A stretch of DNA of 64,000 nt. Source: CAJXZP01 sp047610145 (GTDB taxonomy: Bacteria > Bacteroidota > Bacteroidia > Flavobacteriales_G > Salibacteraceae). Both the position numbers and the translations under genes were made by a program. Below, one piece after another: positions 32,509-40,885 of the stretch (position 1 is its first letter; every line of letters begins with the position of its first letter). The DNA lies in assembly GCA_047610145.1 (NCBI GenBank), contig JBLFZF010000001.1, forward strand, positions 1-64,000, written 5' to 3'. The notes below the pieces were generated by a model. The model was not told the origin of the DNA, searched no databases, and was given only the letters and a program-made list of their open reading frames with translations.

Positions 32509-33972
32509 ATGTTATTCAACTCCATTGATTTTGCCATTTTCCTCCCAATAGTTTTTGTGGTGTATTGGTGGCTTAGATCGGATTTGAGGGCCCAAAATTT
32601 ATTCGCTTTAGCGGCTAGTTATTTCTTTTATGGTTGGTGGGATTGGAGGTTTCTTTCCCTGATAATTTTTAGTACCCTAGTTGATTATTTCATTGGCGTA
32701 AACTTGGGGAAGAATAAACGAGATGAAATTCGGAAATTACTTCTGGCAACCAGTGTGCTTGTTAATCTTGGTTTTTTGGGTTTCTTTAAGTATTTCAATT
32801 TTTTTATTGATAATATTGATTCTGCATTTAGTTTCTTCGGTTCTCCTATCGCTGTTCAGGGTCTGGAAATAGTTCTTCCGGTAGGTATTAGTTTTTATAC
32901 ATTTCAAACGCTTAGTTATTCTATAGATGTGTATAAGCGAAAACTAGCACCTACTTCAAACTTTATTTCCTTTGCCGCGTTTGTTAGTTTTTTTCCGCAG
33001 TTAGTGGCTGGGCCTATTGAACGTGCGACTAATTTATTGCCCCAGTTTTATAAGAGAAGAACCTTTAATTACGAACAATCGGTTGATGGTTTGCGACAAA
33101 TTCTGTGGGGATTGTTTAAAAAGATGGTAATTGCTGATAATGCAGCAAGGTTAAGTAATGAAGTTTTTAATAACTCTCAAGATTACTCTGGGGCGTCATT
33201 ATTTTTAGGTGCGTTTATGTTTGCCTTTCAAATTTATGGGGATTTTTCAGGGTATTCTGATATCGCCATTGGTACTTCTAGACTGTTCGGTTTTGATTTG
33301 AAACGAAATTTTGCATTTCCATATTTCTCAAGAGATGTTGCAGAGTTCTGGCGAAGGTGGCATATTTCCCTGTCTACTTGGTTTAGAGATTACCTATACA
33401 TACCGCTAGGAGGTAGTAAAGGTAGTTTGGCGATGAAAGTGAGAAATACCTTCATTATTTTTATTGTTAGTGGTTTTTGGCATGGAGCAAATTGGACCTT
33501 TATTGTTTGGGGCGCATTAAACGCGTTGTATTTCTTGCCGCTGCTTTTAACGAATAGAAACCGTAAGAATACAGAGGTAATTGCTCAAGGAAACCTATTC
33601 CCCAATTGGAGAGAGGGCCTGTCCATGTTTTTTACATTTATTCTTACTGTATTTACATGGGTGTTTTTTAGGGCTGAAAACTTGAATGGGGCTTTTAGTT
33701 TTATTTACAGAATGATGGTAGGGTTTCTAGATGTAGATAATTTTAAAATCGTGGAGGACTTGATTGAATCAAAATATGGATTGATTCAATTATTTATTCT
33801 GGTGTTTTTTGTTGTGATTGAGTGGTTGGGAAGAGAAAATGAATACGCCATTGAGACCACTTTATCAAATAGGTCTAGTTTGTTGAGATGGAGCTTCTAT
33901 TCATTTATTATCTTTTTAATAGGGATGTTTATGGTAACTGAAGAAACCCCGTTTATTTATTTTCAGTTCTAG
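32509..33972 (+). CDS. MBOAT family membrane O-acyltransferase (AlgI-like)
   Basis: The 487 residues contain about ten hydrophobic helices. The AlgI-family catalytic motifs are present: AEFWRRWHISLSTWFRDYLYIPLGG (His285) and VSGFWHGANWTFIVWG (His325, the active-site histidine). AlgI and DltB-type proteins pass acyl groups across the inner membrane to extracytoplasmic partners that acylate polysaccharides. The next gene, three bases later, encodes such an SGNH-type partner, which supports an O-acetylation role on the locus's glycan. Confidence 0.93.
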   Translation: MLFNSIDFAIFLPIVFVVYWWLRSDLRAQNLFALAASYFFYGWWDWRFLSLIIFSTLVDYFIGVNLGKNKRDEIRKLLLATSVLVNLGFLGFFKYFNFFIDNIDSAFSFFGSPIAVQGLEIVLPVGISFYTFQTLSYSIDVYKRKLAPTSNFISFAAFVSFFPQLVAGPIERATNLLPQFYKRRTFNYEQSVDGLRQILWGLFKKMVIADNAARLSNEVFNNSQDYSGASLFLGAFMFAFQIYGDFSGYSDIAIGTSRLFGFDLKRNFAFPYFSRDVAEFWRRWHISLSTWFRDYLYIPLGGSKGSLAMKVRNTFIIFIVSGFWHGANWTFIVWGALNALYFLPLLLTNRNRKNTEVIAQGNLFPNWREGLSMFFTFILTVFTWVFFRAENLNGAFSFIYRMMVGFLDVDNFKIVEDLIESKYGLIQLFILVFFVVIEWLGRENEYAIETTLSNRSSLLRWSFYSFIIFLIGMFMVTEETPFIYFQF

Positions 33973-33974
33973 GA

Positions 33975-34901
33975 ATGAAAAAATTTGTAATAAGATTAGG
34001 TGCTTTTTTGTTGCTCTCTAGTATTGCCTATGGCGTACTGGTTTTTGCTTGGCAAAATACGGGCTATAAAAGGTTTAAAGGCAATATTAATTACAGAATT
34101 GGTACTTATGGGAATATGTATACCCGTGTCCGTGAGATTCCTCAATTTCATGATGTAGATGTGTTGTTTTTAGGATCCTCGCATGCATATAGAGGTTTTG
34201 ATACTCGAATATTTGAAGCAGAGGGTTACCGAAGTTTTAATTTGGGTTCGAGCTCCCAAACACCAATCCAAACAAAAGCATTGCTGTCAAGATACTTAGC
34301 TGTTTTAAATCCAAAAGTTGTGGTGTATGAGGTATATCCCAATACTTTTTGTGGGGATGGGGTAGAGGCTTCTACAGATGTAATTGCAAATGATGTAAAT
34401 GATTGGAGTTCTGTAAGAATGCTTTGGGACTCTAGAAATGCCAAGGTTTTGAATACTTGGATATATGCCTCCATTCGCGACTTATTTGATTTAAATGGCG
34501 ATTTCATAGAACCTTTGATAAAGCCAGAGAGCCGGGATACCTACATAAGTGGAGGATATGTTGAAAAGGAAGTGTATTTCTATTCTAAGAAAAGTTATTT
34601 AGCGAATCATTGGTCCTTTAATGAGAAACAGGTCGAAGAGTTTGAGTCTGTTTTGGATATGTTAGAAAAGAAATCAATTAAAACATATTTGGTATTTAAT
34701 CCAATTTCTTCAGAGTTCTATAAGTCGTATGATAACAGACAAGAATTTGATCAATGGATGAGTGGCTATGGAAGTTATTATAATTTCAACGAAACAATCT
34801 CGTTAAACGACTCCTTGCATTTTTACGATTCAAATCATATGAATCAAGATGGTGTAGAAATATATAATCAAATATTAGTCCGTTTGTTACGGAAAGACTA
34901 A
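33975..34901 (+). CDS. SGNH-like hydrolase-fold partner of the MBOAT protein
   Basis: This 308-residue protein has one N-terminal membrane anchor (residues about 8-26) and a periplasmic domain. Block I of the SGNH fold reads VLFLGSSHAYRGFD (Ser68 or Ser69), and the C-terminal Asp/His pair is in DSNHMNQDG (Asp285, His288). This matches AlgJ/AlgX/DltD-like partners that move the acyl group from the MBOAT protein to the polymer. Its stop overlaps by four bases with that of the convergent GtrII-like gene, leaving no space for a terminator. Confidence 0.85.
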   Translation: MKKFVIRLGAFLLLSSIAYGVLVFAWQNTGYKRFKGNINYRIGTYGNMYTRVREIPQFHDVDVLFLGSSHAYRGFDTRIFEAEGYRSFNLGSSSQTPIQTKALLSRYLAVLNPKVVVYEVYPNTFCGDGVEASTDVIANDVNDWSSVRMLWDSRNAKVLNTWIYASIRDLFDLNGDFIEPLIKPESRDTYISGGYVEKEVYFYSKKSYLANHWSFNEKQVEEFESVLDMLEKKSIKTYLVFNPISSEFYKSYDNRQEFDQWMSGYGSYYNFNETISLNDSLHFYDSNHMNQDGVEIYNQILVRLLRKD

Positions 34902-36445
34902 TGTCTGCCTAAATGAACAAATATAGTATCAGCTCTCAGAACAATAGATCCTTTTTCAGGGAATAGCGGCAAGTTCTCGTACTCCTGTATTTTTAATTGA
35001 TATTTTTCTTGTGGCAACTCAAAAGCGGCAACTTCATAGTTTAAAGTTCGTAATAAACATTGTTTTCTTGAAGGTCTGTTTTGATGAACAAAACCAACTG
35101 GTTTGTTCATTCCATTTAAAATAGAAATATCTAAATGGGGTTCAAAAAAATTATAATGTGGATTGTTTTCGATCAATCCTATAAAAACGATAGGGCTCGA
35201 CTTCATATTATAATTTGGTTTTTTTTGAATTTCAAATAAAATATTGTTGGCTAAGGCTTTAGATGACTCAACATTTATTTGATGAGTAAGAGTAAGGGCA
35301 TTGTTGTTTTTGATTCCGTTACTTATTAATAAAATGAGTATTATGGAAAGGGTTGATTTTAAATAACCATTACTGTTAGCCAAAACTACTTTAGACAAGT
35401 ACATTAGTAGAGGCAGGAAACCAAAAATGAAACCTACATATAAATTTGATTTCGGTGTTATGTAATACGTTGAAAATACGGTGCCAATTATAACGGCTAA
35501 CGCCAAGAAAGGATACGACCAATTAAGTGTGGCAGAAGAGGTCTTTGGTTTTAGGTAATATAAAAATGCCAAAAATAAAAGGATTAGAAAAGAGCGGTGT
35601 AATGGATTTAACTGGGTGAACAATTGGCCGAAATAATCGAAGGCCATCAGCATTTTTTCAGGAAGTTCGAGTAATAACCCGGTTATACTCGTGTCGTTTG
35701 CTCCTCGGTAGTCGGTAAGTTCAAGGTGGAAAGCAAATAGGAGTAACTTGGTAATGACAAAGTAAATTACCAAGCTGCATAATGAAATAGCTAAACCTTT
35801 GGTAAATAGAATCACAGATTGTTTAAGGTCAGTTGTGTCTGCGTATTGCTGCAATGCCAATAAAAGAAAAAGGGTGTTGATAAACGAAAATAAGGCGGGG
35901 TAACAACCTAAAGCAATAATATTTAGTGCGATAACAGAGCTGCCAATTTTGTATTCATTGTGTTTAAACAGTATTAGACTACTGGTAGTTAACAGCATAC
36001 CTAGGCTGTACACTTCAATATCCCCAATGTAGAAAAAGTAATGAATTAGAATAGGAAATGAAAGAAATATACTTCCGGAAATCACCCTAATAAAGAGAGA
36101 TTTAATGTTAAGTATTGACCATAACTGAATAATTACTAGGGTAAGCATTGTTACCGATACGGCCACTGAAATGAAAGGAATAGGAGTGTCAAAGTGAAAG
36201 AAATGATAAATAGTGCTGTATGCCCATCGTCCTATTTCCACATAATAGAAAAAGGCGAAAAAATCAACGTTAATTCGATCCAATCCATCATTATTGAAAA
36301 TTAGGGTAGTTGCGATTTGACCAAAATTCAAAAAACCAATACCAATAATAATAAATACAGCTATATAACTTGAACGTGAAACGGACTTGAAATAGGATTC
36401 TACTTTACCTGAAATGGTCTCAAATGAAAGGTGCGAAAAATTCAT
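34898..36445 (-). CDS. GtrII-like membrane glucosyltransferase
   Basis: The 515-residue protein has about eleven hydrophobic segments followed by a polar C-terminal region (from about residue 390), the layout of the GtrII/GT-C family that modifies O-antigen in the periplasm using a bactoprenol-linked glucose donor. Residues near the first loop include NNDGLDRINVDFFAFFY, with acidic residues that may be catalytic. It overlaps the upstream GtrB-like gene by four bases (ATGA), which strongly suggests a functional pair. Family assignment is by topology and context; similarity beyond this is uncertain. Confidence 0.75.
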   Translation of the reverse strand: MNFSHLSFETISGKVESYFKSVSRSSYIAVFIIIGIGFLNFGQIATTLIFNNDGLDRINVDFFAFFYYVEIGRWAYSTIYHFFHFDTPIPFISVAVSVTMLTLVIIQLWSILNIKSLFIRVISGSIFLSFPILIHYFFYIGDIEVYSLGMLLTTSSLILFKHNEYKIGSSVIALNIIALGCYPALFSFINTLFLLLALQQYADTTDLKQSVILFTKGLAISLCSLVIYFVITKLLLFAFHLELTDYRGANDTSITGLLLELPEKMLMAFDYFGQLFTQLNPLHRSFLILLFLAFLYYLKPKTSSATLNWSYPFLALAVIIGTVFSTYYITPKSNLYVGFIFGFLPLLMYLSKVVLANSNGYLKSTLSIILILLISNGIKNNNALTLTHQINVESSKALANNILFEIQKKPNYNMKSSPIVFIGLIENNPHYNFFEPHLDISILNGMNKPVGFVHQNRPSRKQCLLRTLNYEVAAFELPQEKYQLKIQEYENLPLFPEKGSIVLRADTIFVHLGRH

Positions 36446-37407
36446 TGTTTTTCTTCTTGGGTAAGGTCAATAAATTCATCTACGATGTATAATGGTCTGT
36501 TTTGAGATTGTTCAAATATTCGACCAATGTATTCGCCCAGCACACCAATTGAAATGAGTTGAATGCTTCCAAAAAATAGTATGAGCGTTATTGTAGTGGT
36601 GTAGCCAGGGGTGTCAATACCAAAGAATATGGCTTTTGTTAATTCGAATATTAAATAGGAAAAAGAAAAAAGAAAAACTACAAGCCCCAGATAGCTCCAT
36701 GCCCTAAGAGGTAATGTTGAAAATCCAAAAAGTCCATCTAAAGAAAAATTCCACAACTTCCACATATTCCATTTACTAGATCCGCTATGCCTGGGTTGAA
36801 CTTGAAAGGTGACTAGTGATTTGCTAAATCCGGGGAAGGAAAAAACGCCTTTCATAAAGCGACTAGTTTCTCGAAGTTTGATTACCTCATTTACCACTTT
36901 TCGATCCATTAAACGAAAGTCTCCTGCATTTGGAGTTATATCTACATCACTAATGCTTTCAATAATTTTATAGAATGAATTAGATACGTGTTTCTTTATC
37001 CATCCTTCGTAGTTCCTATTTTCTCTAACGCCAATTACATTCTTGTAGCCCTTGCGCCATTCTGAAATGAATTGAGGAATGGTTTCTATGGGAAGTTGTA
37101 GGTCAACGTCAATGGGAATTACAGCTTGACCTAAGCTATAGTCAAGGCCTGCGGTTAGTGCTTTCTCTTTGCCAAAATTTCGTGAAAAGGATACTATTTT
37201 AATGTGCTCTGTTCTTGGATATGATTTTATTTCTACCAGTGTGTTATCTCTGCTGCCATCATCTATGAAAATTATTTCAAAGGATTTAGTACACTCTTCA
37301 AGTACTGGTAAGCAGGCGTCCAGAAAGGGAGCGATATTCTCTTCTTCGTTAAAAACACAAACGACCAAACTAATTTCTGGAGTGTCTCGTGAAATTTGCG
37401 GACTCAT
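36442..37407 (-). CDS. GtrB-like bactoprenol glucosyltransferase (GT2)
   Basis: This 321-residue protein has a GT-A domain with ISLVVCVFNEEENI at the start, the FIDDGSRDNT motif, and the metal-binding DVD (Asp100-Asp102 in PIDVDLQLP). It also has two C-terminal membrane helices (about residues 230-255 and 265-290) and the SIGVLGEYIGRIFEQSQNRPLYIV tail of the GtrB/DPM1-like group. It is expected to load glucose (or a related sugar) onto undecaprenyl phosphate for the adjacent GtrII. A GtrA-type flippase is not seen next to it. Confidence 0.9.
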   Translation of the reverse strand: MSPQISRDTPEISLVVCVFNEEENIAPFLDACLPVLEECTKSFEIIFIDDGSRDNTLVEIKSYPRTEHIKIVSFSRNFGKEKALTAGLDYSLGQAVIPIDVDLQLPIETIPQFISEWRKGYKNVIGVRENRNYEGWIKKHVSNSFYKIIESISDVDITPNAGDFRLMDRKVVNEVIKLRETSRFMKGVFSFPGFSKSLVTFQVQPRHSGSSKWNMWKLWNFSLDGLFGFSTLPLRAWSYLGLVVFLFSFSYLIFELTKAIFFGIDTPGYTTTITLILFFGSIQLISIGVLGEYIGRIFEQSQNRPLYIVDEFIDLTQEEKQ

Positions 37408-37445
37408 GATTTACGTGTGTTTGTGGAGTAAATAATAAACAAGTA

Positions 37446-38390
37446 CTAATGACCAAAATAAGTAAAAGGTTTGAGTAAAGAGTTGCTGATTTTCGAAATT
37501 CGCATATATGGTTTAAGGGTTGCTTTAAAGCCACTAAAGTATTGTTCAATATTTTTATTCATCGAACCACCAAAATTGAACCCGAGATTCTGTTTTTTTG
37601 CTTCTTGAATAGCTGCCCAAATTAACTGACTCATCACTCCTGTACTCCTGTTTTTTGAGTCAACGGCTCCAAACATATAATGAAAATACTGAGCGTCTTT
37701 TAGCAAGTAGATGGCGGCAATAACTTCATTTTTTGCATCTGTAGCTTCCAGAATTAATCGAAGATTTTCATTTTTTATTTTGACGTCAATCTTATCTAAT
37801 TCACGTTGAGTAAAGGCTGTTTTTAGTCCTTTGCTATTGTAATCCTCTTTATGCAGCTCATAAAGCGTGTTAATGATTTCCCCTTCTGAAATCCTGAAGG
37901 TTTCGCTGGCCTTGTTTATGGCCTTTTTTAGAGTTGGCTTAAAGGTGTTGAAAATGGTCTCTAGGTCTCTTTGAGTGCTTAATATATAGGTATACCGAGT
38001 GGTTTGTTTAAAACCGTTCCAATAGAATGGAAGCCAATAATCAAAGTTGAAATCGGTTTGCGTAACAAATCGATCTGTTTTTGGTAATTGAGAAATGAGC
38101 TCTAATAACGTTTTCCGCTGAAATGAAATTTTATTATCCTCATTCAAATCATTTGGATAAAAGAAGATTGGCCCTAAGTAATATGTGAGTATGGGAATGG
38201 TAACTTGGAAAAAACCAAGACGTTTACTGGTCACATATGGGAGAGCCCCGGTGATGTTTTTTCCTTTGTGAGAAATGGCAACTTCCCAGTTATTTTTGCC
38301 CACTACAGCATCTAACCATAATGGAGTTTGAAAAATTAGAATTTGACGATTGCCTTCTGAAAAGGCTCTATATATTTCTTGATTATTCAA
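37446..38390 (-). CDS. FemAB/GNAT-like acyltransferase
   Basis: The 314 residues show the double-GNAT layout of the FemAB-related 'GNAT family N-acetyltransferase' proteins. An N-terminal half (LPYVTSKRLGFFQVTIP) is followed by a long basic helix (KKAINKASETFRISEGE), and a second half with YLLKDAQYFHYMFGAVDSKNR and NFGGSMNKNIEQYFSGFKA. Members in polysaccharide loci are thought to transfer acyl or aminoacyl groups to sugars. The TTG at 38390 is the start I can see. A TAATTTTG on this strand (38401-38408) overlaps the GT4 stop and could be an internal promoter. Confidence 0.75.
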   Translation of the reverse strand: MNNQEIYRAFSEGNRQILIFQTPLWLDAVVGKNNWEVAISHKGKNITGALPYVTSKRLGFFQVTIPILTYYLGPIFFYPNDLNEDNKISFQRKTLLELISQLPKTDRFVTQTDFNFDYWLPFYWNGFKQTTRYTYILSTQRDLETIFNTFKPTLKKAINKASETFRISEGEIINTLYELHKEDYNSKGLKTAFTQRELDKIDVKIKNENLRLILEATDAKNEVIAAIYLLKDAQYFHYMFGAVDSKNRSTGVMSQLIWAAIQEAKKQNLGFNFGGSMNKNIEQYFSGFKATLKPYMRISKISNSLLKPFTYFGH

Positions 38391-38405
38391 TGTGTATTTT
38401 CAAAA

Positions 38406-39512
38406 TTAAATCATGCGGGTGTAAAATAGTTCTAGTTTAGGTTTTTCCGTGCTCCAACTATACTTCTTGATAGCCGTATTATAGCCATTGAGTCCATATT
38501 CTTGTGCTTTCACAGGGTCTTTTATTAGCCGGTTAATGGCGTCTCCAATTTCTTTTGGTTCAAGCGGATTGACTAATAGTCCGCAGTTGGAGTCCGTAAC
38601 AATATCCGCCCATAATTTCAAGTTGGTACAAACAACAGCAACTCCTGCGGCCATGTATTCAAATAACTTGGTAGGTAAGGCATCTTCGTATTTTTTTACG
38701 GGATGTAAAACCACTAAGCCAACTTGTGCGCGTTCTAGTAGCTCTGCTCTTTTTTCAGAATCGATATAGCCTTCGTAGCGTACCTTATTCCATTGAGGCA
38801 GATTTCTTGCTAGTTGTTCTAAATTTTCACTTTCAAATATGCCAGCTAATACTAATGTGAATCCCTCAACATATTCCATAGCTTTGACCATTTCAATAAC
38901 TCCTCGAATAGCCGCAATATCTCCCACATAAAAAACTTCTTTTTCTTTTTTAGAATAGGGTATTGGTGTATCAAACTGTCCTAGAATAGGATAGTTGTTT
39001 AATAAAATAGTGTTGGAGTTAACTTTCTTGAAACGGTGAAACACCTTTTCGTCTGCTGTAACGATACCTGTTAATCGTTTCACTACATAATCTTCAAAGG
39101 GTTCAAAAAGATTAGAAATTAGGTGGAGAATTAATTTGTTTCCGTAGGGTTTAGAAAGTAATTGTCGGGGTACATCTTCATGCGCGTCATAGACCACTTT
39201 CTTTCCTTGTTTAATTAACTGAAGTCCGTGATATAAAAAATCAGGATCGTGAAAATGGTAGATGTCGGCATCTACCTCTAACGCCTTTTTGTAAATTGCT
39301 TTGGGTACATTTTTAATCCTACCCAATAGTCCTTCGTATGGTACTTCTAAAGAAATAATGTTTACGCTCTCTACTACTTCACTTTTGCCTTTGTTGCAAA
39401 TCAAAGTTACCTGGTGCCCTAAATCTATTAAAGAACAGCATTCTTTTTGAAAAATCCGAGTGTCTAAACGAGGATGAACCGTTGTAATATGGCAGATGTG
39501 CAATGTTTTCAT
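38406..39512 (-). CDS. Glycosyltransferase family 4 protein
   Basis: The 368-residue protein has the two-domain GT-B layout. The acceptor domain begins LHICHITTVHPRLDTRIFQKE and contains YHFHDPDFL. The donor domain contains EVFYVGDIAAIRGV, a EDALPTKLFEYMAAGVAVV motif with the conserved Glu residues, and LLVNPLEPKEIGDAI. It should transfer a nucleotide-activated sugar to the growing lipid-linked repeat unit in the cytoplasm. Its ATG overlaps the Wzy stop by one base (TAATG). Confidence 0.93.
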   Translation of the reverse strand: MKTLHICHITTVHPRLDTRIFQKECCSLIDLGHQVTLICNKGKSEVVESVNIISLEVPYEGLLGRIKNVPKAIYKKALEVDADIYHFHDPDFLYHGLQLIKQGKKVVYDAHEDVPRQLLSKPYGNKLILHLISNLFEPFEDYVVKRLTGIVTADEKVFHRFKKVNSNTILLNNYPILGQFDTPIPYSKKEKEVFYVGDIAAIRGVIEMVKAMEYVEGFTLVLAGIFESENLEQLARNLPQWNKVRYEGYIDSEKRAELLERAQVGLVVLHPVKKYEDALPTKLFEYMAAGVAVVCTNLKLWADIVTDSNCGLLVNPLEPKEIGDAINRLIKDPVKAQEYGLNGYNTAIKKYSWSTEKPKLELFYTRMI

Positions 39513-40879
39513 TATTTCAATTTCGCGTTGTGTTTATTAATAATCATCCATTTAAACGCGGGTTCTTTAGCTTGAATAAAAATAGATATTCCTATTATAC
39601 CCATTAAGATTCTATGGTCTACCAAGGAATAAGATTTAAATGTGTTTACCAATAAATATAAAATGGCAATTCCCAAAACCTGTTGGTTGTTCTTTAAAGT
39701 CCATAATAAAGCAGAAATTAAAAAAAACAGAAACGGAACTAATCCTATCAGACCAGTTTCAAACCAGATTTCCAGAAAAATATTGTGCGGATATAAGCGA
39801 ATGTCTTTTCCTGTTTTAATTATTCCATACGATCCTATACCATGACCAAATAAGCGGGAGTTCCAGGATTGGTTGATCATATTCCAGCTATAAATAAGAT
39901 GGTCTATTCGATCAATATTTGATTGTTCTGGGTGATGGTGCTCATCTTCAAACTGACGATCAATTCCACCTTCAGAAGAATGGTCCATTGCTGACATTAT
40001 GGTTTGATCTAGATTTGAGGGAACGATAACTGAAAACCGATAAAGTGTTCGTTTTAAAATAATGGAACCAAATTTATTTTGGCTAACACTAAAAATGAGA
40101 AGCGTATTTATGAGAAGGAGCGATAAAATTATTTTTTTTCGTTGAAATAGGTATTTGAAACTATTCTGCGTTCCGTAATCAATGAATAATGCACTGAGAT
40201 AGATCATTAATGAAATGACGGTAAATATAATTGGTCCTCTAGCCGCAGTGCCCCACAAGCAAATCAAAATAATGTTAAGAAAAGCAGCTTTTTTAAATCG
40301 GTTTTCTAACTTCAATATTAAGATAGACGAAAGGCCTAAGATGTATCCTGCGTCAAGATAAAAACCTCTATAAAATTTAAGGGTATGCCCCAAAATATTT
40401 TCCTTAACTCCAAAATAAAATCCGTAAACAATTATAGAATAACCTCCAACCAATATGGAGGCGATAGCTAGCATATTAACAAACTTACGAAGGTTAAATT
40501 TGATGGAAAATTTCGGGCTGATAATTGCTAGAATATTCGTAGAGAATAAAAATAACTTGAACAGACCATAATTTTCAGAGGGCGAGTAATAAAGGGAAAT
40601 AATAGAAACTAGGTAAAAAATAAGCAAGGGGGAAATTCGCCAAAGTCTGTTCCAATTCAATTTTGAATTGGCTAGCTTGCCTAAGATCACATTTCTTGCA
40701 ATTAAGAAGCTTAAAAATAAACCAGAAAATAAAGTGAGGTCAAAATTAATTAGCCAGTTCTTTGATAGATAAATCCCTTTAAATATTCCGCTTAGTAGAT
40801 ATACGATGAAAGCTAATTCAAACGAATTGTCTAGTAACTTTGAAATGGCAGTTAGCCTACTTAGTTTCGAATCGTTCAT
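39512..40879 (-). CDS. O-antigen polymerase/ligase family protein (candidate Wzy)
   Basis: This 455-residue membrane protein has about twelve hydrophobic segments. A large periplasmic loop (about residues 275-360) ends in RLFGHGIGSYGI and RLYPHNIFLEIWFETGLIGLVPF, the signature of the Wzy_C/O-antigen ligase family (Wzy and WaaL cannot be separated by sequence alone). Its place between the flippase gene and a glycosyltransferase favours polymerase. The loop contains a histidine- and acid-rich patch (EDEHHHPEQ). The coding strand is notably A/T rich. Confidence 0.85.
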   Translation of the reverse strand: MNDSKLSRLTAISKLLDNSFELAFIVYLLSGIFKGIYLSKNWLINFDLTLFSGLFLSFLIARNVILGKLANSKLNWNRLWRISPLLIFYLVSIISLYYSPSENYGLFKLFLFSTNILAIISPKFSIKFNLRKFVNMLAIASILVGGYSIIVYGFYFGVKENILGHTLKFYRGFYLDAGYILGLSSILILKLENRFKKAAFLNIILICLWGTAARGPIIFTVISLMIYLSALFIDYGTQNSFKYLFQRKKIILSLLLINTLLIFSVSQNKFGSIILKRTLYRFSVIVPSNLDQTIMSAMDHSSEGGIDRQFEDEHHHPEQSNIDRIDHLIYSWNMINQSWNSRLFGHGIGSYGIIKTGKDIRLYPHNIFLEIWFETGLIGLVPFLFFLISALLWTLKNNQQVLGIAILYLLVNTFKSYSLVDHRILMGIIGISIFIQAKEPAFKWMIINKHNAKLK

Positions 40880-40885
40880 TCTGTA

